From Bacteroidota bacterium (GTDB lineage: Bacteria > Bacteroidota > Bacteroidia > B-17B0 > Aurantibacillaceae): a DNA stretch of 64,000 nucleotides. The position numbers and the translations under genes were made by a program. The first letter of the stretch is position 1. Each line of letters starts with the position of its first letter. The stretch is taken from contig JAUXTT010000012.1 in assembly GCA_030684395.1 (NCBI GenBank), forward strand, positions 23,951 through 87,950, given 5' to 3'. This document shows, one piece after another, positions 44,659-52,680 of this stretch. Under the pieces are notes generated by a model. The model worked only from the letters and a program-made list of their open reading frames with translations. It ran no database searches and was not told the origin of the DNA.

Positions 44659-46769
44659 TTCTGCAAAATAAATTTTGTGTTTATTAGATCGTAAACAGTG
44701 GTAGTATTTGCATCATTAGAAAACAAATACCTGTTGTTTTGTACATAAACCTTATCACTCGTAGGAAAATAAACAGCTTCCCCCTTTTTATTGCAAATGG
44801 TCAGGATATTTTTTTCATCCGTGTACATAAAATAATCAGGGCTTAATTTTTCGAGCGCATTGGTTTTTACTGAAAATAAAGGTGTTCCAAAAACATTTAT
44901 TACCGAAAAAACATCTTTCTTTTTCACAATACAAATGCTGTCAACAAAATTCTCTGCATCATCATAAATTGGTTTAATTACCTGCCTATTTCGCTCATTT
45001 ACAAAGCCATACTTGTCGTTAATAAATACTTTACTTAAACCATATCTTGGTAAATTGATCTCTTCATAGGGTTCCTTTTCCGACAATAACTTTCCGTTTT
45101 TATTCATTAAAAACTGCTCATCTTCTTGTATCAAACGTAACCATTTTCCATTTGTAAGCTCCGTAGCCTTTTCGCTGGAGGGATTAATATTATTTACTTC
45201 GCTTAGTAAGCATCCTGTGCTATCTGCAAAACCATAAAAATTATTCCTATAAATAACATACACACCATTTACCTGTTCATCAATTCTGTCATAAACAGGG
45301 GGCAATACAAATTCTCCGGTTTTATTAATCAAACCAAATTTGTTATTGAATTTTACCCTGGCAAGCGACATTTTGAAACTCTCTGCCCAATCATATAAAA
45401 AAGAAATCACGGGAAAGCCTTTTCTATCAACATAACCATACTTCTCCTCTTTTTGAGCAAAAGCAACTTCTTCGCTAAAATCACCCAAACGTTTGTATTG
45501 AATGGCAATTTCCGGTTTTCCATTTCTATCAATAGCTCCATATAAACCATTTAACTTAACAATAGCCAGGTTTTCTGTAAAATCTGAGATTTGATCATAA
45601 TAGTTGGAGGCTTTGTTGCCCGAACGATCTATTAAAAAACAATCCTGCCCCTTTTTTACAATGGCCCTTCCATTTTTAAATGCTTCGGCATCTTCAAACT
45701 CGAAAGGAATAACTACCTCGCCGGCTTTGTTGATGTATCCGAATTTACCGTCTCTTAATGCAACTGATAAGCCATCGCTAAACTCCTCTAATCCTTCGTA
45801 TTCAGGAGCAATAATAAATTTTCCGGAGGTGTCAATAAAACCTTCCTTTGCGTTTTTAGTAACAACAAAAAGAATTACTCCTGCCAACTCAAGTTCTTTT
45901 TCTATGGTTTGTTTGTATGGAAAATCAGGGTACTTGGTGATAAAGTAATTTAGTGAATTGGTTGAGTATGTTCCTACTTCAAGAGAGTACAAATTTTTCC
46001 AGGCTGATTCAACATGTGAGTTTTTAGGAAACTGTTTGATGTATTTATATAAAAGATTGGTGCGTTTTTGCTCAAAAGCAATTTCAAACAATTTATCTTC
46101 AGCATAAACAAGGTATTTACTTTTTGGAAAAGAATCTATAAATGTTTCTATTCTATTGGTATTGTTTAGCTGCGTAAATTCTTTATACCTGAAATAATCA
46201 AGATCTTCATAAGCAACAGAAATGTACTCCGATTCAGGAAATGAATTAATGAACCTCTGGATAGCCATCGATTTCTTCGTGTTCTTTAAAAGCACAAATT
46301 CAATACTATCACGCTTTTTTATCGCTTCCTTTATAAAAACAGAATGCGGCTGGTTTGATATAAATTGTTCAAGAACAGGAACAGATAATTCCTTTGTTTT
46401 TTGCAAATAGTAGTGATAACTTTTTTGATGGATCACCACCCTTAAACCTGTTATACAAGAATCCCACAAACAAAATTTTTTCAGGCGTTTATTAAAATCA
46501 GGAGGTTGTTTTAAAAGGGCATCATATGACCTTTCAATGTATTTATAGGCACTATCAAGATTATGAAAAGGATTATCGTTGCGTTGATAAATGGTGGCTA
46601 AACCATAAGTAGCCAGTACAGGTTCTTTTTTGAGGCACGAATAAAAAAGTTTTTTTGCTTTGAAATAATCGAAGATCTTAAGTGCATCATATGCTTTGCT
46701 GATCTTTGAAGCTGACAAAAAGCAAGAACTAAATAAAAAAAATAAAAATATACCTGCCTTTTTAACCAT
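44655..46769 (-). CDS. WG-repeat secreted protein with N-terminal TPR-like region
   Basis: The 704-residue product has a signal peptide (AGIFLFFLFSSCFLSASK) and TPR-like helices (about 22-250). Roughly ten WG/KWG repeats (about 280-650) follow the GKFGYINKAGEVVIPFEFEDAEAF pattern and form a beta-rich binding surface. The function of WG repeats is unknown; they occur in secreted and surface proteins. The -7 box TATTTTTG on the minus strand (46787-46780) ends 11 bases before the ATG. Confidence 0.82.
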   Translation of the reverse strand: MVKKAGIFLFFLFSSCFLSASKISKAYDALKIFDYFKAKKLFYSCLKKEPVLATYGLATIYQRNDNPFHNLDSAYKYIERSYDALLKQPPDFNKRLKKFCLWDSCITGLRVVIHQKSYHYYLQKTKELSVPVLEQFISNQPHSVFIKEAIKKRDSIEFVLLKNTKKSMAIQRFINSFPESEYISVAYEDLDYFRYKEFTQLNNTNRIETFIDSFPKSKYLVYAEDKLFEIAFEQKRTNLLYKYIKQFPKNSHVESAWKNLYSLEVGTYSTNSLNYFITKYPDFPYKQTIEKELELAGVILFVVTKNAKEGFIDTSGKFIIAPEYEGLEEFSDGLSVALRDGKFGYINKAGEVVIPFEFEDAEAFKNGRAIVKKGQDCFLIDRSGNKASNYYDQISDFTENLAIVKLNGLYGAIDRNGKPEIAIQYKRLGDFSEEVAFAQKEEKYGYVDRKGFPVISFLYDWAESFKMSLARVKFNNKFGLINKTGEFVLPPVYDRIDEQVNGVYVIYRNNFYGFADSTGCLLSEVNNINPSSEKATELTNGKWLRLIQEDEQFLMNKNGKLLSEKEPYEEINLPRYGLSKVFINDKYGFVNERNRQVIKPIYDDAENFVDSICIVKKKDVFSVINVFGTPLFSVKTNALEKLSPDYFMYTDEKNILTICNKKGEAVYFPTSDKVYVQNNRYLFSNDANTTTVYDLINTKFILQN

Positions 46770-46814
46770 AATGAGATGGCAAAAATATACTTTTACGCCT
46801 TCATATTTGGATAT

Positions 46815-46931
46815 TTATTGTTTTTTATTGCCATAAGGAATTGGCTCCCATTTTATACTTATTTTTGTCTCATCGTATTTCGTTTCACCATCTATCGTAA
46901 TTTTGGTTGTAAATTTTGGTACGCGGCTATT
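46815..46931 (-). pseudogene. Short coding-like remnant without a start codon
   Basis: On the minus strand a 38-codon frame reads from just after a TGA to a TAA at 46815-46817. Its content (VPKFTTKITIDGETKYDE, then ISIKWEPIPYGNKK) is varied and polar, unlike translated AT-rich spacer. It has no ATG, GTG or TTG. It may be the tail of a decayed gene or chance. Confidence 0.25.
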
Positions 46932-46952
46932 TCATAACTCATTTTATTAATC

Positions 46953-47138
46953 ATGTTTACTACAGGAAGAATAATTTTTACACTTGCCTTTGTTTTAGTT
47001 TTCGTAGGTATAATTATCTATTCTTATCGGAAGGATTTAAAGGTTAGTCGACAGTATTATAAAGGAGCAATATGGATTCTCGTACTCATATTACTGATTT
47101 TCAGCGTATTATTTTTAATTGTAAAGTTCCGACATTAA
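46953..47138 (+). CDS. Small two-helix membrane protein (61 residues)
   Basis: The product has two membrane segments (about residues 7-23 and 39-57) separated by a basic loop (SYRKDLKVSRQYYKG). Proteins with this pattern, including the YSYRKDLK motif, are common and conserved in Bacteroidota as I recall, though unnamed. It begins at the ATG at 46953 and has no detectable partner. Confidence 0.65.
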   Translation: MFTTGRIIFTLAFVLVFVGIIIYSYRKDLKVSRQYYKGAIWILVLILLIFSVLFLIVKFRH

Positions 47139-47192
47139 AAAAAATGAGTAACTTTGTGATATTATAATGTTATAATATTGTACTATCAAAAA

Positions 47193-47987
47193 ATGAAAAA
47201 TTTAATACTAATTTTATTAGTGATGTTTAGCCTTGCAGGGTTTTCAAATGCGGGCATTCTAATTGTTGAGGGCAAGTATCAGAACAAAAACATCTACGTG
47301 CAAAATGGTTTTAATAATAGTGGTGTAGGTTTTTGCGCGTTTGAAGTAAGGGTTAATGGTCAGGTTACTACTGATGAGGTTAACTCAAGTGCATTTGAAG
47401 TTGATCTTACCCCTTTTAAGTTAAATGTTGGAGACAAGGTATCAATTGAAATTAAACATAAAGAAGGCTGTATACCTAAAGTTTTAAACCCTGAAGTTTT
47501 AAAGTCAAAACCAACTTTTGATGTGGTTAATATCAACATCAATAATGAAGGAATGCTTAGCTGGACAACTAAAAACGAAATGGGCTCATTACCATACGTT
47601 GTTGAGCAATACAAATGGAATAAATGGGTATTTGTTGGAGAAATTAACGGACAAGGAACACCGGCTACTCATGATTACGTATTCAAAGTAACCCCACATT
47701 CCGGTGAAAATAAATTCAGGGTAAAGCAAACAGGTTTTGGTTCTGCCCCTCGTTTCTCAAGCCCGGTTACTTATAACTCTTTAATGGAAAAACCAACTTT
47801 CCAAATAGCTAAAGATTCAAAAAATGTTACATTCAGTTCAGAAACATCTTATGAGGTTTATGACTTTTACGGTAATGTAGTAAAGAAAGGTTTTGGAAAT
47901 TCATTCGATATCTCCAATTTAAATAAAGGAAAATATTATTTGTGTTACGATAGTGTTGTTACCGAGATCGAAAAAAAGAAGAAGTAG
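47193..47987 (+). CDS. Conserved secreted protein, unknown function
   Basis: From the ATG at 47193 the product is 264 residues; an upstream TTG at 47178 would add five residues before the signal peptide and is rejected. After the signal (LILILLVMFSLAGFSNA) come the blocks KYQNKNIYVQNGF, GFCAFEVRVNGQVTTDE and PHSGENKFRVKQTG, and a C-terminal beta domain (SSETSYEVYDFYGNVVKKG) that resembles a short sorting-type domain. The -7 box TAACTTTG is at 47149-47156. The last 29 bp overlap the 3' end of the convergent NUDIX gene. Confidence 0.7.
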   Translation: MKNLILILLVMFSLAGFSNAGILIVEGKYQNKNIYVQNGFNNSGVGFCAFEVRVNGQVTTDEVNSSAFEVDLTPFKLNVGDKVSIEIKHKEGCIPKVLNPEVLKSKPTFDVVNININNEGMLSWTTKNEMGSLPYVVEQYKWNKWVFVGEINGQGTPATHDYVFKVTPHSGENKFRVKQTGFGSAPRFSSPVTYNSLMEKPTFQIAKDSKNVTFSSETSYEVYDFYGNVVKKGFGNSFDISNLNKGKYYLCYDSVVTEIEKKKK

Positions 47988-48624
47988 CATCGTTTGAACG
48001 GATAATAAACTTAAGTTCGTTTAATATCATTGCAGTAGCACCCCAAACAACTTTACCCCGTATGTCAAAATACGGGGTTTTTATTTTAAGCCCGTTTGCC
48101 ACTGTAACTATGGTTTCCTTAATAATAGCATCATTAAGTAGCTCACTCAACGAACACTCTACTACCTGTTGTACTTCAAATTCGCTTATTTGAAATTGTG
48201 GGGGCTGATGCAGGCTCGCGACAAAAGGAGAAACCATAAAATTGCTTGGCGGAATGTAAAGTTGACTTAACTGCCCCGCCACATTTTCTTCGTCAACTTT
48301 TATTCCGGTTTCTTCATGTAGTTCTCGTAATGCGGTTATCTTAAGATCCGGATCTGTTTCATCTTTTTTACCTCCCGGAAATGCAATCTGCCCGCTATGC
48401 ACACCATCATAAACAACTCTTTCAATCAAAGGGAAAACAATTTCTCCATCCTTTTCATAGAGTAAAATACAAACAGCACTTTCCTTAAACCCTGTGATGG
48501 ATTCTAAAGCAAGTATTTCATTTCTTCTAAACATGCTTGCCATTTCATACTGCACATTCTTTCCGGGTAAAGGCTGCAATAACGATTTCCGGAGTGAAGA
48601 AATAAAATGATCGAAGCTTTGCAT
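47959..48624 (-). CDS. NUDIX hydrolase (CoA pyrophosphatase-like)
   Basis: The 221-residue product has the NUDIX box within PGGKKDETDPDLKITALREL followed by HEETGI, preceded by SGQIAFPGG, which together match the NudL/CoA-diphosphatase group. It would cut CoA or related dinucleotides. It begins 5 bp after the yajQ stop on the same strand. The 3' end overlaps the convergent secreted-protein gene by 29 bp, so the two transcripts are mutually antisense there. Confidence 0.85.
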   Translation of the reverse strand: MQSFDHFISSLRKSLLQPLPGKNVQYEMASMFRRNEILALESITGFKESAVCILLYEKDGEIVFPLIERVVYDGVHSGQIAFPGGKKDETDPDLKITALRELHEETGIKVDEENVAGQLSQLYIPPSNFMVSPFVASLHQPPQFQISEFEVQQVVECSLSELLNDAIIKETIVTVANGLKIKTPYFDIRGKVVWGATAMILNELKFIIRSNDATSSFFRSR

Positions 48625-48629
48625 ATTTC

Positions 48630-49118
48630 TTATTTCATATTTGTGAACTGCAATGGTATTTCAATTTCTGATTGCCTTAATAAAGCAATTACCATTTGAA
48701 GGTCGTCTATTTTTTTTGCCGATACACGTATGATATCGTCCATCAATTGAGCGGTAACTTTCAATTTAGAATCCTTAATGATCTTCATAATCTTTCTGGA
48801 ATTATCCTTATCAATTCCTTCCCTAACTTTAATATCTTTCTTTATCACCATACCCGAAGTATAATGTTCCTTTTCCAGGTCTAAACTGCGGGGATCCAGC
48901 TTTTGTTTGATCATACGGCTTCTGATTACGTCAATGATCGAGTTTAAACGCATTTCATCTTCTGTGGTAATCGACAATGCAACGTTTTTTTTGTCAAGGT
49001 CTATAACACTTTTAGAATTCTTAAAATCAAACCTTCCCAGTATTTCCTTACGGGCAATATTGATGGCATTATCCAATGTTTGAAGATCTACTTTACTATT
49101 TATATCAAATGACGGCAT
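48630..49118 (-). CDS. yajQ: YajQ-family nucleotide-binding protein
   Basis: The 162-residue product is full length for YajQ, with the signature MPSFDINSKVDLQTLDNAI and ILGRFDFKNS, then KLKVTAQLMDDIIRVSAKK and the closing SEIEIPLQFTN. Members bind nucleotides, and some bind cyclic di-GMP and act on transcription factors. No such partner is evident here. It is followed closely by the NUDIX gene. Confidence 0.93.
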   Translation of the reverse strand: MPSFDINSKVDLQTLDNAINIARKEILGRFDFKNSKSVIDLDKKNVALSITTEDEMRLNSIIDVIRSRMIKQKLDPRSLDLEKEHYTSGMVIKKDIKVREGIDKDNSRKIMKIIKDSKLKVTAQLMDDIIRVSAKKIDDLQMVIALLRQSEIEIPLQFTNMK

Positions 49119-49191
49119 AATGATTAACTTTACGTGTTAAAATGAGTTTGTTTACGTTACATGCAACATACCAAACAAATATGATCTGTAC

Positions 49192-49872
49192 ATGAAATCC
49201 AAAGCTAAAATACTATTTCTATTTGTTGTTTGTTCCTGTTTTTTTTCAGCATTCTCTCAACCAAAAAATTTAGACCTTTATTTACGTTCGCTGGGTTTGG
49301 TGGATGTGCAAAAAACAAACCCTGATATAAAAGTGCAATTGGCATATTCGAGTATAAATAATTTTGTAAAACTTGACATGTATGGCGCTTTACAAAAATG
49401 TTACCTGCCAAAAGAAGTGGCTGAAGGCCTATCAGATGCTCAGAATAAATTAAACGCCATAAGTGACTTTTATCACATAGTTGTATTTGATGGGACAAGA
49501 CCATTGCATATTCAGCAATTGATGTGGGATTCTTTAAAACTTCCAATAGAACAAAAAACAAAGTACCTCGCTTACCCCGGAAGCGTTTCTATGCATAATT
49601 ACGGGGCAGCCGTAGATGTTGGCTTAATGACTGAAACCGGCGTGATAGTGGATATGGGTACCACTTTTGATTTTTTTGGCCCGGAAGCACATACTACACA
49701 GGAAGCGATTTTAGTAAAAAACGGAAAATTAAGTCAGGAGCAATTCATCAACAGGAAACTCCTTAGATCAGTTATGGTAAAAGCAGGCTTCGAAGTGATG
49801 TCTACCGAATGGTGGCACTTCAATTATTGTAGTAAAGAAGAAGCAGTGAAAAAATTTACGCTGATTAAGTAA
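49192..49872 (+). CDS. Secreted M15 D-alanyl-D-alanine dipeptidase (VanX-like)
   Basis: The 226-residue product has a signal peptide (ILFLFVVCSCFFSAFSQ) and the M15D zinc/catalytic residues SMHNYGAAVDVGL and EWWHFNYC, with the catalytic arginine region FDGTRPLHIQ. It cuts D-Ala-D-Ala dipeptides in the periplasm, probably for cell-wall recycling. No vanH or vanA homologue is nearby, so vancomycin resistance is not implied. Divergent from yajQ. Confidence 0.88.
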   Translation: MKSKAKILFLFVVCSCFFSAFSQPKNLDLYLRSLGLVDVQKTNPDIKVQLAYSSINNFVKLDMYGALQKCYLPKEVAEGLSDAQNKLNAISDFYHIVVFDGTRPLHIQQLMWDSLKLPIEQKTKYLAYPGSVSMHNYGAAVDVGLMTETGVIVDMGTTFDFFGPEAHTTQEAILVKNGKLSQEQFINRKLLRSVMVKAGFEVMSTEWWHFNYCSKEEAVKKFTLIK

Positions 49873-49912
49873 AAGGGTCTTTAGATGCAGTGACCTCTTT
49901 TCAATACAGTTC

Positions 49913-50383
49913 TTACTTACTCAGTTCCTTGTACATACGCTCGTTGTAATACTGGAAACCATGTTTGTCAAAGAAGTAACGTGCCGTTAAATTCATGCTC
50001 CAATGATCTAATTCTATCCTGTCAATTTCGTGTTCTCTGGCAAAAGCATATGCCTGATCCATTAACTGTTCACCAATTCCGGCGCCTTTGTAATTTTCAA
50101 GCACTAAAACCTGATCAACATAAATAGTACGCGAAGAATATTTGAATGCACTTTCAATCGAATCTTTTACTTTAAAAAGAATATAGCCAACCGGTACGTC
50201 ATCCTGAACTGCAATGTATGCCTTAGAGTCAGAATCTTTCAAAAAATGCTCGAAAGCCTGTTCTACCAATTCAAAATTATAAGGTTTAAATACATCCGGA
50301 TACAAATCGTAATGAAGTGTTTGAATTTCTTCATTCATTTCTGCCAATATTTGTGGGTCGGTAGTTTCTATTATGTTAGCCAT
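49913..50383 (-). CDS. GNAT family N-acetyltransferase
   Basis: The 156-residue product has the GNAT fold blocks: VPVGYILFKV, the acetyl-CoA loop VLENYKGAGIGEQLMDQA, and TARYFFDKHGFQYYNERMYK. The acceptor is not predictable. It is 49 bp downstream of the YjbR gene on the same strand. Confidence 0.85.
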   Translation of the reverse strand: MANIIETTDPQILAEMNEEIQTLHYDLYPDVFKPYNFELVEQAFEHFLKDSDSKAYIAVQDDVPVGYILFKVKDSIESAFKYSSRTIYVDQVLVLENYKGAGIGEQLMDQAYAFAREHEIDRIELDHWSMNLTARYFFDKHGFQYYNERMYKELSK

Positions 50384-50432
50384 ACTATAAATGTATATAT
50401 CTTATTTAGAATAAGCAAATGATAGCAAAGCA

Positions 50433-50780
50433 TCACATACCCAGGATCTTTTTTGTTTTGGAAGGTAATTTTGAAGCTATCAGGTAATAGGATTGCGAAA
50501 TATACTTTTCCCATTGTTTTTTACTTAAGCGGCTTATATTATCCAAATGAACCCATTTGTAGCGGGCTAAATAAGGTGCCGGCATAAATCCTTTTTTAGC
50601 TGATAATTCTTCAAATTCCTCATCCGATACCTTAAACGAAGCTGAAACCGGCACAGTATCGGGCGAAATGACCAAAAACATTTTTTCTCCCACATTAAAA
50701 CATAAATGATCTTCCCATTTAATGTCCTGAGTAACTCCTTTCAGAGGTTTACAGATTGATTGCAGATCTTCAATTGTCAT
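50433..50780 (-). CDS. MmcQ/YjbR-family protein
   Basis: The 115-residue product has the YjbR layout: KGVTQDIKWEDHLCFNVGEK, FKVSDEEFEEL, and APYLARYKWVHLDN. The family is described as DNA-binding by its double-wing fold; the biological role is not settled. It is divergent from the superoxide dismutase gene. Confidence 0.82.
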   Translation of the reverse strand: MTIEDLQSICKPLKGVTQDIKWEDHLCFNVGEKMFLVISPDTVPVSASFKVSDEEFEELSAKKGFMPAPYLARYKWVHLDNISRLSKKQWEKYISQSYYLIASKLPSKTKKILGM

Positions 50781-50869
50781 GGTAAAAGCCAGCTTATTTA
50801 CAAATATACGTTTCTATTTGAGTTATGAATATTTCACGTTTAAATCCGACTAACGATTCAAAAAAAACT

Positions 50870-50877
50870 TATATTCG
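50870..50877 (+). promoter_or_regulatory. -7 promoter box for superoxide dismutase
   Basis: TATATTCG is one base from TAnnTTTG and lies 34 bases before the ATG. No certain -33 element is seen. Confidence 0.4.
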
Positions 50878-50911
50878 CATACAACATTTATTAACCTTAA
50901 AATAAAAAAAT

Positions 50912-51520
50912 ATGGCATTTGAATTACCGGCGTTAGCATACGCACATGCAGCTTTAGAGCCGCACATCGACGCAAGAACAATGGAAATCCACCACGGAAA
51001 ACACCATCAGGCATACGTTACCAATTTAAATAATGCAATAGCAGGAACTGATGCGGAGAAAATGAGCATTGAAGATATATGTAAAAATATTTCTAAATTC
51101 CCGGTAGCTGTAAGAAATAATGGTGGCGGGCATTATAATCACACTATGTTCTGGACAATTATGGCTCCTAATGCAGGTGGCGCCCCAACAGGAGATTTGG
51201 CTGCTGCAATGGATAAAGCTTTCGGAAACTTTGAAGAGTTTAAAAAACAATTTGCCGCAGCTGCTGCTACCCGTTTTGGAAGTGGTTGGGCATGGCTGTG
51301 TGTGAAAGATGACAAATCACTTTGTGTTTGCTCTACTCCAAATCAGGATAATCCTTTAATGGATATTGCTGAGTGCAAAGGAACTCCGATTTTAGGAATT
51401 GATGTTTGGGAACATGCATATTACCTGCACTACCAAAACCGTCGTCCTGATTATGTTGGGGCTTTCTGGAATGTAATCAACTGGAAACAGGTAGCTGAAA
51501 ACTATAAAAAAGCGTTATAA
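50912..51520 (+). CDS. Iron/manganese superoxide dismutase
   Basis: The 202-residue product has the four metal ligands His27, His77, Asp164 and His168 in [22 protein letters not shown] and [15 protein letters not shown]. It converts superoxide to peroxide and oxygen in the cytoplasm. Iron or manganese cannot be assigned with confidence by eye. A strong intrinsic terminator follows the gene. Confidence 0.95.
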   Translation: MAFELPALAYAHAALEPHIDARTMEIHHGKHHQAYVTNLNNAIAGTDAEKMSIEDICKNISKFPVAVRNNGGGHYNHTMFWTIMAPNAGGAPTGDLAAAMDKAFGNFEEFKKQFAAAAATRFGSGWAWLCVKDDKSLCVCSTPNQDNPLMDIAECKGTPILGIDVWEHAYYLHYQNRRPDYVGAFWNVINWKQVAENYKKAL

Positions 51521-51593
51521 ATTAAAGATTGGCAAATTAGGAGATCTCCCTTTAACGTTAGAATTCTTAATTACTTTGTTAACATCATTCTCT

Positions 51594-51625
51594 AAAAAAG
51601 GATTTGCAGATGCAAATCCTTTTTT
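51594..51625 (+). terminator. Intrinsic terminator after superoxide dismutase
   Basis: AAAAAAGGATTTGCA (51594-51608) pairs perfectly with TGCAAATCCTTTTTT (51611-51625). The stem's own T-rich arm provides the U-tract, so it can act on both strands. Confidence 0.85.
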
Positions 51626-51636
51626 AATTTTAAGGC

Positions 51637-52110
51637 ATGAAGTTTTTGCTGTCTTTTCTTTTCGCGGCCTCTTTTTGGCACTTATCAAAAGCTAATGGAG
51701 ATCTCTATATTTTTAGTCCTGATAGTATTAAAGACACCGTTTCATGTGCACCAACACCAACTGAACAAATTGCCGGGAATGGAAAAACCGGCGTTTGGAA
51801 AATGTATGCGGCACCGGTTAACCTTTCCGATTCAAGCATAACTCTTCTGGATGAAAAAACAGAAATAAAAGACAAGCTAAAAAGCCGTAAAAAAATATTT
51901 GCTACACTTTTAGCTTTTCCGGTACCGTTTGGCATCATTGGGCTCCATCGTATCTATCTTGGTACCAAACCTTATGTTCCGCTTGTTTATATTGCAACGC
52001 TCGGTGGTGCTGCAGGTATTGTACCTTTTATAGATTTTATTGTACTCCTTCTGGAAAAAGATATCAGTAAGTATGAAAACAACCCGAATATTATTATGTG
52101 GGCTAACTAA
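51637..52110 (+). CDS. TM2-domain membrane protein with signal peptide
   Basis: The 157-residue product has an N-terminal signal-like segment, a polar stretch (about 20-85), and a C-terminal TM2 domain made of two membrane helices with the typical turn (GIIGLHRIYLGTK and GGAAGIVPFIDFIVLLL). TM2 proteins are membrane proteins of unknown role, sometimes linked to transport or stress. It is 18 bp upstream of sixA and may be in the same operon. Confidence 0.8.
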   Translation: MKFLLSFLFAASFWHLSKANGDLYIFSPDSIKDTVSCAPTPTEQIAGNGKTGVWKMYAAPVNLSDSSITLLDEKTEIKDKLKSRKKIFATLLAFPVPFGIIGLHRIYLGTKPYVPLVYIATLGGAAGIVPFIDFIVLLLEKDISKYENNPNIIMWAN

Positions 52111-52128
52111 TAAATTAAACCTAATAAC

Positions 52129-52626
52129 ATGAAAACACTTTATCTGGCAAGGCATGCTAAATCTGATTGGGGAAACGAAGTTCTGAAGGACATTGATCGT
52201 CCGCTTAACAACCGTGGTTATTCCGATGCTTATATTCAAAGTGTAAAATTCAGTACTGATCAAAAACATCCCGACCTTATAATAAGTAGCCCGGCTGTAA
52301 GAGCCTTTACCACTGCCGGTATATTTGCACGAACACTAAAATACAGAGAAGACAAAATTATACTTTCGCCCGAACTATATGAAGCTTCAACAGGAGCAGT
52401 TATTCATACCATTGCAGCTACAAACAATGCTGTTTCTACTTTAATGGTTTTTGGACACAATCCAAGCTTTACTGAGGTGTTTGATGAAATCAGTGATTCT
52501 TACATCGATAATATTCCTACCTGCGGAATAATTGGGGTCAGCTTCAAGATTAAGTCATGGGCTGAGATTATTACTACAAAAGGTCATTGTTTCCTTTCCT
52601 TTTTTCCAAAGGACTTTAAGCAATAG
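52129..52626 (+). CDS. SixA-like histidine phosphatase
   Basis: The 165-residue product carries the RHG-type phosphatase motif LYLARHAKSDW at the N-terminus and a second catalytic histidine in VFGHNPSFTEV. SixA in E. coli dephosphorylates phosphohistidine proteins. It is the first of three same-strand genes followed by ppk1 and ppx, so a role in phosphate or polyphosphate signalling is an attractive but unproven idea. Confidence 0.85.
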   Translation: MKTLYLARHAKSDWGNEVLKDIDRPLNNRGYSDAYIQSVKFSTDQKHPDLIISSPAVRAFTTAGIFARTLKYREDKIILSPELYEASTGAVIHTIAATNNAVSTLMVFGHNPSFTEVFDEISDSYIDNIPTCGIIGVSFKIKSWAEIITTKGHCFLSFFPKDFKQ

Positions 52627-52680
52627 TTAAGTTTTAGTTACTAATTAAAAATAATTTATTAAAGCACAGTATATTTACCA

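Noticed and set aside
49192..49872. Vancomycin-resistance role for the VanX-like dipeptidase
   Set aside because: No vanH, vanA or vanRS homologue in the window; the enzyme is a common cell-wall recycling peptidase.
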